Of a stretch of DNA of 64,000 bases, positions 15,052 through 25,919 are shown piece after piece. The translations under genes were made by a program, and so were the position numbers. The stretch's first letter is position 1. Each line of letters starts with the position of its first letter. This stretch comes from Buchnera aphidicola (Sitobion avenae) (GTDB lineage Bacteria; Pseudomonadota; Gammaproteobacteria; Enterobacterales; Enterobacteriaceae), in the NCBI RefSeq assembly GCF_005082585.1, contig NZ_CP034855.1:1-64000 (forward strand), given 5' to 3'. The notes under the pieces were generated by a model. The model had not been told where the DNA came from and made no database searches. It saw nothing but the letters and a program-made list of their open reading frames with translations.

Positions 15052-15103
15052 TATCTTTTAAATGGAGGTAAATGGAATTATTTACCTTTAAATATTAAAG
15101 ATA
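15052..15103 (+). promoter_or_regulatory. Hairpin leader with buried Shine-Dalgarno and eight-codon minigene before yidC
   Basis: The arms TATCTTT (15052-15058) / AAAGATA (15097-15103) and AGGTAAAT (15066-15073) / ATTTACCT (15080-15087) form one long stem-loop with an internal bulge. The upper arm contains GGAGG (15064-15068), the strongest ribosome site nearby. It is followed three bases later by an ATG at 15072 that opens a frame of eight codons, MELFTFKY, and stops at 15096-15098, 24 bases before yidC. The fold would hide both the ribosome site and the minigene start. A leader peptide, a yidD relic, or chance are all possible. Confidence 0.4.
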
Positions 15104-15122
15104 AGAATAGTGAATATTAATT

Positions 15123-16721
15123 ATGGAAGTACAACGTAATTTTTTTATTTTTACTTTTTTATTCGTTTCTTTTTTACTTTGGCAAGCATGGCAAAGTCAA
15201 ACATTTTTAAACAATGAAACAAATGAAAAAAAAGATCTAATTGTTAATTTTATTCATGCAAAAAAAAATGAAAAAAAAATTTTTATTAAAACTGATGTTA
15301 TCAGTTTAGTTGTTAACATGCATGGTGGAGATATAGAAGAAGCTTCTTTGCTGTCATATAAAGATAAACTTTATTCATCTCAACCTTTTAAATTACTTGA
15401 AACTACATCTGATTTTGTTTATCAGGCACAAAGTGGATTAATTGGAAAAGATGGCCCTGATAGTTTGCTGAATAACAGTAGACCATTATATTTTTCTGAT
15501 AAGAAGTTTTTTAAATTAGAAAAAAATGAAAAAGAATTACGTGTTCCTATAAAATGGGTTAGTAAGAATGGTGTTATTTATACAAAAACTTTTGTTCTTA
15601 AACCTAATAAGTATGATATTGAAATAGAATATAATATTTTTAATACAAGTAAAAAAACATTAACGATGAATATTTTTGGACAGATAAAACAAACAATAAA
15701 TTTACCTAAAAAACGTAATATTTATAGTGGAAATTTTGCTCTTCAAACTTTTCGTGGTGCCGCTTATTCTAGTGTTGATAACAAGTATGAAAAATATAAA
15801 TTTGATACGATTTCTAATAATGATAATTTACATGTTGTAACTGAAAACGGGTGGATTGCAATGTTACAACAGTATTTTGCTGTTTCTTGGATTCCTCAAA
15901 ATTTAGGTCAAAATACAATATATACATCTATTTTAGATGATGGCATTGCTGCAATTGGATATAAATCTCCTTCAATTGATGTTTTGCCTGATTCTAGAAC
16001 TGTTATAAAATCGAAGTTATGGATAGGTCCTGAAATACAAAAAGAAATGAAATTGATTGCGCCGAATTTAGATTTAACAGTTGATTATGGGTGGCTTTGG
16101 TTTTTATCTCAACCGTTATTTAAATTATTAAGTATATTATATAATATTATAGGAAATTGGGGTTTTTCTATTATTTTAATTACGTTTATTATGAGAGCGA
16201 TAACCTATCCTTTAACAAAAGCACAATATACTTCTATGGCAAAAATGCGTGCATTACAACCAAAGATTCAAGAAATAAAAGAAAGATTTTTAAATGATAA
16301 ACAACGTCTTAGTCAAGAAATGATAATTTTATATAAAAAAGAAAAAATTAATCCATTAGGTGGATTTTTGCCTATTTTTATTCAAATGCCAATTTTTTTA
16401 TCTCTTTATTATATGCTTATAGGTTCTGTTGAATTACGTCATGCTCCTTTTATATTATGGATTCATGATTTATCAAGTCAGGATCCATATTATGTATTAC
16501 CTATAATAATGGGTTTAACAATGTTTTTTATTCAAAAAGGATCTTCTACTAATCACATTTCTGATCCATTCCAAAAAAAGATTATGAATTTTATGCCTGT
16601 AATTTTTACAGCCTTTTTTTTATGGTTTCCTTCAGGATTAGTTTTATATTATATCGTTAGTAATTTGGTAACCATTCTCCAACAAAAGTTTATCTTATCT
16701 AATTTAGAAAAACATAAATAA
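15123..16721 (+). CDS. yidC: Membrane protein insertase YidC
   Basis: YidC inserts and folds inner-membrane proteins, alone (for example subunit c of ATP synthase in E. coli) or with SecYEG. The 532 residues start [23 protein letters not shown], an N-terminal anchor as in E. coli, followed by the periplasmic beta domain (about 40-320). The conserved five-helix insertase core begins near [19 protein letters not shown], where Arg358 is the hydrophilic-groove arginine, and ends with [20 protein letters not shown]. The ribosome site directly ahead is weak, in contrast to the GGAGG inside the upstream hairpin. Confidence 0.98.
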   Translation: MEVQRNFFIFTFLFVSFLLWQAWQSQTFLNNETNEKKDLIVNFIHAKKNEKKIFIKTDVISLVVNMHGGDIEEASLLSYKDKLYSSQPFKLLETTSDFVYQAQSGLIGKDGPDSLLNNSRPLYFSDKKFFKLEKNEKELRVPIKWVSKNGVIYTKTFVLKPNKYDIEIEYNIFNTSKKTLTMNIFGQIKQTINLPKKRNIYSGNFALQTFRGAAYSSVDNKYEKYKFDTISNNDNLHVVTENGWIAMLQQYFAVSWIPQNLGQNTIYTSILDDGIAAIGYKSPSIDVLPDSRTVIKSKLWIGPEIQKEMKLIAPNLDLTVDYGWLWFLSQPLFKLLSILYNIIGNWGFSIILITFIMRAITYPLTKAQYTSMAKMRALQPKIQEIKERFLNDKQRLSQEMIILYKKEKINPLGGFLPIFIQMPIFLSLYYMLIGSVELRHAPFILWIHDLSSQDPYYVLPIIMGLTMFFIQKGSSTNHISDPFQKKIMNFMPVIFTAFFLWFPSGLVLYYIVSNLVTILQQKFILSNLEKHK

Positions 16722-16780
16722 AATTTTTTTAAATGTTTTTCAAATTGTTTACTCTTTGATTTATATGCAGAAAATATTTT

Positions 16781-18142
16781 ATGATTCATAATAAAACTAT
16801 TATTGCTCAAGTTACTTGTCCTGGAAAAAGTTCTGTTGGAATATTAAGAATATCTGGTGTTCAAGCAAAAACAGTTGCTATGAAAATTTTAGGCAAAATT
16901 CCTATACCAAGATTTGCTACTTATTCGAAATTTTTGGATGAAAATGGAATAGTGTTAGATCAAGGAATATCTTTGTGGTTTCCTGCTCCTTATTCATTCA
17001 CAGGAGAAGATGTATTAGAATTACAAGGGCATGGTAGTCCATTAATAATGGACTTATTAATAAAAAGAATTTTATCTATTAATAATATTAGATTAGCTAA
17101 ACCAGGAGAATTTTCTAAACGTGCTTTTTTGAATGGAAAAATAGATTTAATTCAAGCAGAATCTATAGATGATTTAATCAATTCTGAAACAAAAGCATCT
17201 ATCAATGCCTCACTAAATTCATTACAAGGTAATTTTTCTTTATTGATTAAAGAATTGATGAATTTAGTTATTGAATTTCGTATTAATATAGAATCAAGTA
17301 TAGATTTTGTAGAAGAAGAAATTGATATTAACATTAAAGATATAGTCAATATAAAATTTAGAGAATTAGATAATAAATTTTTCAAATTAAAAAATATGAT
17401 TTCAGAAGGAAGTTTGTTAAGAGAGGGAAAAAAAATAGTCATTGCTGGTCTTCCGAATGCAGGAAAATCAAGCTTATTAAATATTTTATCATCTTCTGAT
17501 AGAGCTATAGTAACTGATTTACCTGGTACTACACGAGATCTTCTTTACGAACATATCAGCATTGATGGTATTGCATGTGAATTAATTGATACTGCAGGTT
17601 TACGCACTACAGATGATACAGTAGAACGCATAGGGATTATTCGTGCTTGGGAAGCAATTAGAAAATCTGATCATGTTCTTTTTGTTATTGATAAGACAAT
17701 TAGCAAATCCAAACAAAAGAAAATATGCGATGATTTTATGAAGAATATTTTAAAGAACAATATTCCAGTGACTTTTGTTTTAAATAAAAATGATTTAGTA
17801 AAAGATGATTTTGGTTTTAAAAATATGGATGGTTTATCATTTTTTAGCGTGTCGGCACGAACTGGTCAAGGTATTAATATATTACGAGAACATATTGTAA
17901 AAATCGGAAAAAATATAGAAAAAGAAGGTGTTTTTATTGCTCGTCGGCGTCATATAAATCAAATTGATTTAGCGTATAATGAGTTTTTAGTAGCTAAAAA
18001 AGAATGGAAATTATCTAGAAGTATTGAATTATTAGCGGAGTCTTTAAATATTATGAATAAGTTTTTAGGTGAAATAATAGGCAATTTTACTTCGAAAGAT
18101 TTATTAAAACGTATTTTTTCTAGTTTTTGTATTGGAAAATAA
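16781..18142 (+). CDS. mnmE: tRNA modification GTPase MnmE (TrmE)
   Basis: GTPase partner of MnmG in forming cmnm5U34. The N-terminal tetrahydrofolate-binding domain (about 1-120) leads into helices interrupted by the G domain. This has G1 GLPNAGKSS at about 222-230, the K-loop/switch [11 protein letters not shown]3 DTAG and G4 NKND. The protein ends with the catalytic C-x-G-K tail (CIGK), present and exact. At 453 residues it equals E. coli within a residue. The E. coli neighbours yidC and mnmE remain together. Confidence 0.98.
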   Translation: MIHNKTIIAQVTCPGKSSVGILRISGVQAKTVAMKILGKIPIPRFATYSKFLDENGIVLDQGISLWFPAPYSFTGEDVLELQGHGSPLIMDLLIKRILSINNIRLAKPGEFSKRAFLNGKIDLIQAESIDDLINSETKASINASLNSLQGNFSLLIKELMNLVIEFRINIESSIDFVEEEIDINIKDIVNIKFRELDNKFFKLKNMISEGSLLREGKKIVIAGLPNAGKSSLLNILSSSDRAIVTDLPGTTRDLLYEHISIDGIACELIDTAGLRTTDDTVERIGIIRAWEAIRKSDHVLFVIDKTISKSKQKKICDDFMKNILKNNIPVTFVLNKNDLVKDDFGFKNMDGLSFFSVSARTGQGINILREHIVKIGKNIEKEGVFIARRRHINQIDLAYNEFLVAKKEWKLSRSIELLAESLNIMNKFLGEIIGNFTSKDLLKRIFSSFCIGK

Positions 18143-18155
18143 ATTTTAAATTATA

Positions 18156-18228
18156 TGCCCGAAGGTGGAATTGAACCACCGACACGGGGATTTTCAGTCC
18201 CCTGCTCTACCAACTGAGCTATCCGGGC
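18156..18228 (-). tRNA. tRNA-Phe (anticodon GAA)
   Basis: On the minus strand the acceptor arm GCCCGGA pairs with TTCGGGC (one G-U pair), the D-arm has AGCTCAGTTGGTAGAGC, the anticodon stem GGGGA/TCCCC holds loop CTGAAAA with anticodon GAA (18193-18195 on the plus strand), and the T-arm GGTGG/CCACC holds TTCAATT. The discriminator is A73. The 3' CCA is not encoded: the next bases are TAT. It is nearly identical to E. coli tRNA-Phe. Confidence 0.97.
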
Positions 18229-18357
18229 TTTTTTTATATTAAATCATCAAATATAAAACATTGTCAATGTTTTTTATTTATATTAATTAATAATTGATTT
18301 TTAAATATTTAAAAAAATAAATTTTATTGAATAAAATAATAAAAAATGATTTTTACC

Positions 18358-18386
18358 CTTGAAAGTTTTAATAAAGATCCCTATAT
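18358..18386 (+). promoter_or_regulatory. Sigma-32 (heat-shock) promoter of groES-groEL
   Basis: CTTGAAA at 18358-18364 matches the sigma-32 -35 consensus exactly. After 14 bases, CCCTATAT at 18379-18386 matches the -10 consensus CCCCATNT at seven of eight places. It lies about 75 bases before groES. The matching sigma factor gene, rpoH, is present at 24.9 kb, so the heat-shock circuit seems to be retained. The motifs are seen directly; the function is inferred from the E. coli groE promoter. Confidence 0.85.
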
Positions 18387-18462
18387 TTAAACATAAGAGA
18401 ACATATTAAATTAGAAAATATTTTTTTAAAATATATTAAGTAATTTACAGGAGCATTATCAT

Positions 18463-18753
18463 ATGAAAATTCGTCCATTGCATGATCGTGTGCTTGTTAA
18501 GCGTCAAGAAGTTGAATCGAAATCTGCAGGGGGGATTGTTTTAACAGGTTCTGCTGCAGGAAAGTCAACTAGAGGAACAGTAACAGCTGTAGGGAAAGGT
18601 CGTATTTTAGATAATGGAAATATTAAACCATTAGATGTTAAAGTTGGTGATGTTGTTATTTTTAATGAAGGTTATGGTGCAAAAACAGAAAAAATTGATA
18701 ATGAAGAATTATTAATATTAACTGAAAGTGACATTTTAGCAATTGTTGAATAG
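18463..18753 (+). CDS. groES: Co-chaperonin GroES
   Basis: Ring lid of the GroEL folding chamber. The 96-residue product starts [14 protein letters not shown] and has the mobile loop (about residues 16-33, [21 protein letters not shown]) that docks on GroEL, and the roof segment around residues 45-57. An AGGAG ribosome site precedes the ATG. It shares an operon with groEL, 48 bp downstream. In Buchnera, GroEL (symbionin) is famously abundant. Confidence 0.99.
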   Translation: MKIRPLHDRVLVKRQEVESKSAGGIVLTGSAAGKSTRGTVTAVGKGRILDNGNIKPLDVKVGDVVIFNEGYGAKTEKIDNEELLILTESDILAIVE

Positions 18754-18777
18754 TAAACTATATGCTATATCCATTGA

Positions 18778-20448
<1,671 letters not shown>

Positions 20449-21028
20449 TAAAAGATTTATTTTATTAAATTTTTTTTAAATCAATTTTAAAATATCTTTC
20501 CTCAGAAAAATTTATCTGAGGAAAGTTTTTTTGTTTTTAGTAGGTATATATTTTATTTGTAAATTGATTTTTTTAAAATAAAAAATTAAATGTTTCTAAT
20601 TAAATTTAAAATAATCATTTCATATTACAATTTAAAACTAAAATTCATTTATCTAAAACATATAAAAATATTATTTTTATTAAAATTTATTAAATATTTT
20701 AATAATAGAATTGAATTATTATGTATTTTTTCTTGGTAAGAAAAATAAGTAAATACAATAATTTTAGATAGAATATAATGAATTTTTTAAAAAATAGAAT
20801 TTATATAATAAAGTGATATAATAGTGCAATTTTCACAAATATTTTTTTTTATTTGTTTGATTAAAAACATTATAAATATTTATTGTAATATTATTTCTAA
20901 CAAATGAGTGCGATTTAAATTATACTTGTCATTTCTATTTTTTTAAATTTTTTTAAAAATGATTTTTTTATTAAAAAAACTTATAGTTAGTCATAATTAG
21001 CAATTTTTTTTATAGAAATAGAGGTTAT
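20449..21028. other. Long groEL-efp intergenic region
   Basis: A 580-bp gene-free stretch where E. coli has yjeI, yjeJ and epmB. It holds the groEL terminator at its left end. Other visible features are a stem TATTTTTTCTT/AAGAAAAATA (20724-20747, one bulge) and an extended -10, TGATATAAT, at 20814-20822 in the plus direction, a possible efp promoter with a roughly 200-base leader but no good -35. I find no open frame with family resemblance and no recognisable epmB remnant. Confidence 0.5.
20496..20532 (+). terminator. Intrinsic terminator of groES-groEL
   Basis: CTTTCCTCAGA (20496-20506) pairs perfectly with TCTGAGGAAAG (20515-20525) over an 8-base loop and is followed immediately by T7 (20526-20532). 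Stem, loop and U-tract are all textbook, 48 bases after the groEL stop codon. Confidence 0.9.
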
Positions 21029-21598
21029 ATGAGAGTATATCATAGTAATAATTTCCGTTCAGGTTGTAAAATTATTTTTGAAGATGAACCGTGTTTGATA
21101 GAATCAAGCGAATTTGTTAAGCCTGGGAAAGGTCAGTCTTTTGTTCGTGTAAAATTACGAAAGTTATTAACAAAACAACTTATAGAAAAGACATTTAAAT
21201 CTACAGATTCTTTGGAAATAGCTGATGTTATAGAACATGTACTTACTTATTTATATAATGATGGTCATTTTTGGTATTTTATAAACCATAACACTTTTGA
21301 AGAATTGTCAGTAGAAGAAAAGATTGTAGGTATTCATAAAAAGTGGTTATTAGAACAAGATAAATGTATTATAACATTATGGAATAATCAACCCATTTCA
21401 ATTACACCGAATAATTTCGTAAATCTTAAAGTAGTAGATGTACAAGCAACTCTTAAAGGTGATACTATCAATACTAGCAGTACTAAATTAGCTACATTAA
21501 GTACAGGTGCTATTGTTAAAGTTCCACTGTTTATTCAAATTGATTCATTCATTAAAGTAGATACTAGAACTGGTGAGTATGTATCTAGAGTTAAATAA
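21029..21598 (+). CDS. efp: Translation elongation factor P
   Basis: EF-P relieves ribosome stalling at proline runs. The 189-residue product has the family architecture of three beta-barrel domains, with FVKPGKGQ at 29-36: Lys34 is the residue that EpmA/EpmB beta-lysylate in E. coli. The C-terminal signature is conserved ([31 protein letters not shown] region). epmB, adjacent to efp in E. coli, is not in this window. A GAGG ribosome site precedes the ATG. efp and dnaC converge with a 14-bp gap. Confidence 0.98.
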   Translation: MRVYHSNNFRSGCKIIFEDEPCLIESSEFVKPGKGQSFVRVKLRKLLTKQLIEKTFKSTDSLEIADVIEHVLTYLYNDGHFWYFINHNTFEELSVEEKIVGIHKKWLLEQDKCIITLWNNQPISITPNNFVNLKVVDVQATLKGDTINTSSTKLATLSTGAIVKVPLFIQIDSFIKVDTRTGEYVSRVK

Positions 21599-21612
21599 AA
21601 AATTATATTTTT

Positions 21613-22353
21613 TTAATACTCATTACCTTTAACATATTGTCTATAACTATCCCATTCAAAAGTTAACCATAAACTATTTCCTAAACGCATTCTGTCAATA
21701 ACTCTTTCACCTAATAAGCTTTTCATTCCTTTATGATCTAAATTAGATAACATTCCAGTCGAACGTTTAGATGAGGATCTTCTATCAACTATTTGATTAA
21801 TAATTACTTTTTCATAACGGGATTCAGTTTGCATGCCAATTTCATCAATCATTAACAAATCAACGCTGCTTAGATTATGTAATAAATTTTCTTCAGTAAT
21901 ATTACTTGTACCGCTAAAAGTTCCTTTCATATTAGACATTAAATCTGCTACTGTTACAAGTAGAATACTTTTTCCATGTAAAATTAAATAATTTCCTATA
22001 GCAGATGCTAAATGATTTTTTCCTGTTCCTGGTTTTCCTGAGAAAATAAAACTAGCAATATTTTTATTAAATTCTTCTGCATATCGTTTTGATGCTTTAA
22101 GTACTTTTCTTTGACCGTCATGTTCAATTTTATAATTATCAAATGAACAGTTCATATATAACTCTCTAATGCCTGATCTTCCCAAAACGCGTTGCATTTT
22201 CATTGCTTTATTTTCACGCAATATAGATTCAGAAGACAGTCTTCCTTGTTCTTGATTCCAAGCTAATAAAGCTTCATCATTATCAAATTTAGGTTTAATA
22301 TTTTTAGGCATAAGACGTTGAAGACGTTTAAAGAATTCAGTGTAGAATGTCAT
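21613..22353 (-). CDS. dnaC: Replicative helicase loader DnaC
   Basis: AAA+ ATPase that delivers the DnaB helicase to the origin and to restart sites. The 246 residues are equal to E. coli (245). Walker A GKPGTGKNH falls at about 106-114, Walker B is DLLMIDEIGMQ, and the arginine-finger region NLDHKGMKSLLGERVIDRM is intact. The ATG shares a base with the dnaT stop codon, so the two genes are translationally coupled, as in E. coli. Confidence 0.98.
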   Translation of the reverse strand: MTFYTEFFKRLQRLMPKNIKPKFDNDEALLAWNQEQGRLSSESILRENKAMKMQRVLGRSGIRELYMNCSFDNYKIEHDGQRKVLKASKRYAEEFNKNIASFIFSGKPGTGKNHLASAIGNYLILHGKSILLVTVADLMSNMKGTFSGTSNITEENLLHNLSSVDLLMIDEIGMQTESRYEKVIINQIVDRRSSSKRSTGMLSNLDHKGMKSLLGERVIDRMRLGNSLWLTFEWDSYRQYVKGNEY

Positions 22354-22847
22354 TATTTACCTCTAAATCCATTTGGTATTGTTTGATCAGGTGTTGGTAT
22401 GTATGTAATATCTCTTTTTTTTTGTGAAATATAATTCATACATCTACTTTTTTGTAAACTTCTGGCTAGTTTTTGTTGCCATTGTATATGATGAAAAAAA
22501 CAACCTTCTACTTGCCAATAAGAAATAAAACATGCAAGTTCAGATTCTGATACTTCTTCATTTAGTATAATTCCCCATAATGCTGCTTGACGAATAAAAT
22601 CTTTATCAGGAATCCATTTGGGATGCATTGAAAATTTTTTGAGAATATCTGGTTTGCCTATATTTTTTTTTGATAAATGACATTCAATATCAAATATTTT
22701 TTTTAATAAGCAAGGTGAAATTGCATAAAAAATAGGAGAATTATTTTTTAGTACTGCTATTACTCCTTTATTTGATTTCTCTAAAATGGGAATTGGATTC
22801 TCACAAAATAAATTCAGTGATACATTATCTGAAACTAAAATTTTCAT
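22353..22847 (-). CDS. dnaT: Primosomal protein DnaT
   Basis: Primosome component acting with PriA, PriB and DnaC in replication restart. The 164-residue product is shorter than E. coli DnaT (179), the loss falling in the linker around residues 70-80. The C-terminal part is clearly recognisable: MHPKWIPDKDFIRQAALWG and FISYWQVEGCFFHHIQWQQK match E. coli MYPDWQPDADFIRLAALWG and [20 protein letters not shown]. The N-terminal half is much more divergent. It forms an operon with dnaC on the minus strand. Confidence 0.95.
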   Translation of the reverse strand: MKILVSDNVSLNLFCENPIPILEKSNKGVIAVLKNNSPIFYAISPCLLKKIFDIECHLSKKNIGKPDILKKFSMHPKWIPDKDFIRQAALWGIILNEEVSESELACFISYWQVEGCFFHHIQWQQKLARSLQKSRCMNYISQKKRDITYIPTPDQTIPNGFRGK

Positions 22848-22942
22848 AAATATTTTTTTGCCTTATTTTAATTGTTAAAAATTTTATATATATTGTATAT
22901 TATTAGAGTTTTTAAAACAAAATATTATAATTTTCATAAATC

Positions 22943-23515
22943 TTATATATTTAAAATATACAGATAGCATTGCATTCGATTTGTAATTTTTTTTTTATAT
23001 AAAGTCCAATTTTTAGGTACTATTAGAGATTTTTGTTTTTCTTGTTCTATATAAATAAAAGAGTTTTTTTTAATCCATTTTTTATATTCTAATAAATCAA
23101 TAGTTTTTTTAATTAACCCCTGATAATAAGGAGGATCAATAAAGATTATATCATATGGTTTTCCACTTTTTTTTAACCAATTGAGTGTATCAGTACGTAT
23201 AATTTCTAAATTAGATATATTTAGTTTTTTTGCATTTTGTTTAAGAGTGAAAAATGTTTTCCTTTCTATTTCTAAAAAAGTAGAAAACGCAGCGTGACGA
23301 GAAATAGCTTCTATTCCTAGTCCTCCACTACCTGCAAAACAATCAAGACACCGTGAATCTTTAATATATTTAGATAACCATTCAAATAATGTTTCTCTTA
23401 TTTGATTAGTAGTAGGTCTTAAATTTGGAATATTATCAAAAGATATTTTCCTTCCTTTAAGTTTTCCAGAAATAATATAAATTTTATTGTTTTTTTTTAA
23501 AAAAGAATTGTTCAT
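22943..23515 (-). CDS. rsmD: 16S rRNA (guanine-966-N2)-methyltransferase RsmD
   Basis: Methylates G966 of 16S rRNA near the P-site. The 190-residue protein has the SAM-binding segment DCFAGSGGLGIEA at about 58-70 and the catalytic DPPY motif at 127-130. It starts with ISGKLKGRKISF, like E. coli IGGQWRGRKLPV. rsmD and ftsY are divergent, as in E. coli (yhhF-ftsY). A run of 10 A bases in the coding strand (22987-22996) encodes part of LYKKKITNR. Confidence 0.96.
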   Translation of the reverse strand: MNNSFLKKNNKIYIISGKLKGRKISFDNIPNLRPTTNQIRETLFEWLSKYIKDSRCLDCFAGSGGLGIEAISRHAAFSTFLEIERKTFFTLKQNAKKLNISNLEIIRTDTLNWLKKSGKPYDIIFIDPPYYQGLIKKTIDLLEYKKWIKKNSFIYIEQEKQKSLIVPKNWTLYKKKITNRMQCYLYILNI

Positions 23516-23651
23516 TTTATTAGATGATTTATGTTAGTGATATGATTTATTTAAATATCTAATGTTAATTATAACTTAAATAAATATTTTTTTTTATTTA
23601 ACATTTAAGATGTCATAGCTTCTTTTCTTGCAAAGTAAAAAGGTGAATAAT

Positions 23652-24794
23652 ATGAAAGATGATAAAAAATCTGGTTTTTTTTCTTGGTTAAGTTCTAAAA
23701 TAAAAAAAAATAAGGAAATAGATACAATAAAAGATAAAAAAGAAAAAATTGATGATTTAAATAATAAAAAATTATTTGTTTCAGAAACTTTTTTTATAAA
23801 AAAAGACAATCTTAAAAAAAATAAAATAGAAGAAATAAATAATGATAGTAATAACATAGAAAATAACAAGAATATAAAAATCAATTTTTTTTCACGTTTA
23901 AAAGAAAATTTGAAAAAAACGAAAGAATTTCTTGGTGATAAAATCAATAATATTTTTTTATCAAAAAAAATTGATAGTGTGCTTTTTGAAAAATTAGAAG
24001 AAACAATGTTACTTGCTGATGTTGGTATTAATACTACTACTCGAATTATTAATAATTTAATTAAAGATGTCAATCATAAGGATTTAAAAATTTCTGAAAA
24101 ACTATATTCTTTATTAAAAAAGAATATGTATAATATTTTAAAAAAAGTTGAAATTCCTTTAGAAATATCTGCTCATACTCCTTTTATAATTTTAGTAGTA
24201 GGTGTTAATGGAACAGGAAAAACTACAACGGTAGTTAAGTTAGCAAAAAAATATAAGTTAGAAGGAAAATCTATAATGTTAGCTGCAGCAGATACGTTTA
24301 GAGCAGCAGGTATAGAACAATTAAAAATATTAGGAAAATTACATAAAATACCGGTAATCGCACAGCATGCTAATTCAGATCCTGCTGCAGTGGTATTCGA
24401 TGCAGTGCATTCTGCGAAATCAAAAAGAATAGATGTTTTAATTATTGATACAGCAGGAAGATTACATAATAAATCACATTTAATAGAAGAATTAAAAAAA
24501 ATAGTTAGAGTAATTAAAAAAATAGATGTATCTGCACCGCATGAAAAAATATTAATTATTGATTCTTGTAATGGACAAAATACAATACAACAAACAGAAA
24601 TATTTCATAAAGCATTAGATTTAACTGGAATGATAATTACTAAGTTAGATGGAACAGCAAAAGGAGGAGTTGTTTTCTCTTTAGCAGATCAATTTAAAAT
24701 TCCAATTCGTTATATTGGAATTGGTGAAAAAATGAATGATTTAGGTGTTTTCAATAGTCAAGAATTTATTAATTCTATATTTTTGCAAAAATAA
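23652..24794 (+). CDS. ftsY: Signal recognition particle receptor FtsY
   Basis: SRP receptor GTPase that brings nascent membrane proteins to the translocon. I start at ATG 23652 because AGGTG (23641-23645) is well spaced; an upstream in-frame TTG has no such site. The product is 380 residues (about 497 in E. coli); the acidic A domain is reduced to a Lys/Asn/Asp-rich segment of about 70 residues. The NG domain is complete: G1 GVNGTGKTT at 184-192, DTFRAAGIEQL, DTAGR and TKLDGTAKGG. ftsE and ftsX, which follow ftsY in E. coli, are absent, leaving rpoH next. Confidence 0.97.
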   Translation: MKDDKKSGFFSWLSSKIKKNKEIDTIKDKKEKIDDLNNKKLFVSETFFIKKDNLKKNKIEEINNDSNNIENNKNIKINFFSRLKENLKKTKEFLGDKINNIFLSKKIDSVLFEKLEETMLLADVGINTTTRIINNLIKDVNHKDLKISEKLYSLLKKNMYNILKKVEIPLEISAHTPFIILVVGVNGTGKTTTVVKLAKKYKLEGKSIMLAAADTFRAAGIEQLKILGKLHKIPVIAQHANSDPAAVVFDAVHSAKSKRIDVLIIDTAGRLHNKSHLIEELKKIVRVIKKIDVSAPHEKILIIDSCNGQNTIQQTEIFHKALDLTGMIITKLDGTAKGGVVFSLADQFKIPIRYIGIGEKMNDLGVFNSQEFINSIFLQK

Positions 24795-24947
24795 AATGTC
24801 ATTTGAATATACAATGATGATTTTATAGAGTATAGATTATTTATTTTTTTATATAAATCTTTGATTTATGTTTTGAATTAAAGTATTATGAACATGTCCC
24901 ACATATTAATAATTCAGTATATATAGTTCTTTAATGCGGGAATTCAA

Positions 24948-25802
24948 ATGATTAATAAAGTACAGATTTTATCTGTAACACCGCCTAGTAATTTAGATGC
25001 TTATATTAGAATAGCCAATTTATGGCCGATGTTATCACTTGAAGAAGAAAAAATACTCACTAAACAATTACGCTATGACAGTAATTTAGATGCCGCAAAA
25101 ACTTTAATTTTATCTCATCTCCGTTTTGTAATTCATATTTCACGTAACTATTCAGGATATGGTTTACTACAAGCAGATCTTATACAGGAAGGCAACGTTG
25201 GTTTAATGAAAGCAGTGCGTAGATTCAATCCTGAAATAGGAGTTCGTCTTGTTTCTTTTGCTGTTCATTGGATTAAATCTGAAATACATGAGTATGTTTT
25301 GCGCAATTGGCGTATTGTAAAAGTTGCGACGACTAAATCTCAAAGAAAACTCTTTTTTAATTTAAGAAAAACAAAACAAAGACTAGGTTGGTTTAATGAA
25401 GAAGAAATTCAAATAGTTGCTAGAGAATTAGGTGTCAGTAGTAGAGATGTAAGAGAAATGGAATCTCGTATGTCTGCTCAAGATATTGCTTTTAATCCAT
25501 TACCAGAAGAAGATTTTGATGGTAAAGCAAATAGTTCTATGCAATATTTACAAGATAAAACATCTAATTTTGCCAACGGTGTTGAACAAGATAATTGGAA
25601 AGAACATGCTGCAGACAAATTAAGTAATGCCTTATTAAGATTAGACGAACGTAGTCGTCATATTATTCATGCTCGCTGGTTAGATAAAAATAAAAAAAAT
25701 ACTTTGCAAACTATAGCAAATGATTATGGAATTTCTGCAGAACGTGTTCGACAATTAGAAAAAAACGCAATGAAAAAGTTGAAAATAGCCATAGAGGCTT
25801 AG
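24948..25802 (+). CDS. rpoH: RNA polymerase heat-shock sigma factor sigma-32
   Basis: Directs RNA polymerase to heat-shock promoters. The 284 residues equal E. coli. Region 2 has [19 protein letters not shown], the RpoH box [18 protein letters not shown] is identical to the E. coli signature used for chaperone control and core binding, and region 4 has the helix-turn-helix [19 protein letters not shown]. The promoter at 18.36 kb before groES is a plausible target in this same window. The ATG follows a GCGGGA leader. A 10-bp stem with T5 at 25854-25900 ends the transcript. Confidence 0.98.
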   Translation: MINKVQILSVTPPSNLDAYIRIANLWPMLSLEEEKILTKQLRYDSNLDAAKTLILSHLRFVIHISRNYSGYGLLQADLIQEGNVGLMKAVRRFNPEIGVRLVSFAVHWIKSEIHEYVLRNWRIVKVATTKSQRKLFFNLRKTKQRLGWFNEEEIQIVARELGVSSRDVREMESRMSAQDIAFNPLPEEDFDGKANSSMQYLQDKTSNFANGVEQDNWKEHAADKLSNALLRLDERSRHIIHARWLDKNKKNTLQTIANDYGISAERVRQLEKNAMKKLKIAIEA

Positions 25803-25853
25803 TTTAAAAAAAATTTAATATAAACTCATTTAGTTTATTAAAAAAATTTATAT

Positions 25854-25900
25854 AGAGTATGAGATTAAGTTTAATAAAGTTGAAAACTCATACTCTTTTT
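25854..25900 (+). terminator. Intrinsic terminator of rpoH
   Basis: AGAGTATGAG (25854-25863) pairs perfectly with CTCATACTCT (25887-25896), followed by T5 ending at 25900. The loop is long (23 bases), which lowers certainty, but the placement between convergent rpoH and glmS is right. Confidence 0.65.
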
Positions 25901-25919
25901 ATATATAAATAATAAAATT

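Noticed and set aside
23628-23651. Longer FtsY from an upstream TTG
   Set aside because: The ATG at 23652 has a well-spaced AGGTG; the TTG has no ribosome site. For similar reasons I shortened the starts of atpE, atpD, dnaA, glmU, rplL, argB and cysE.
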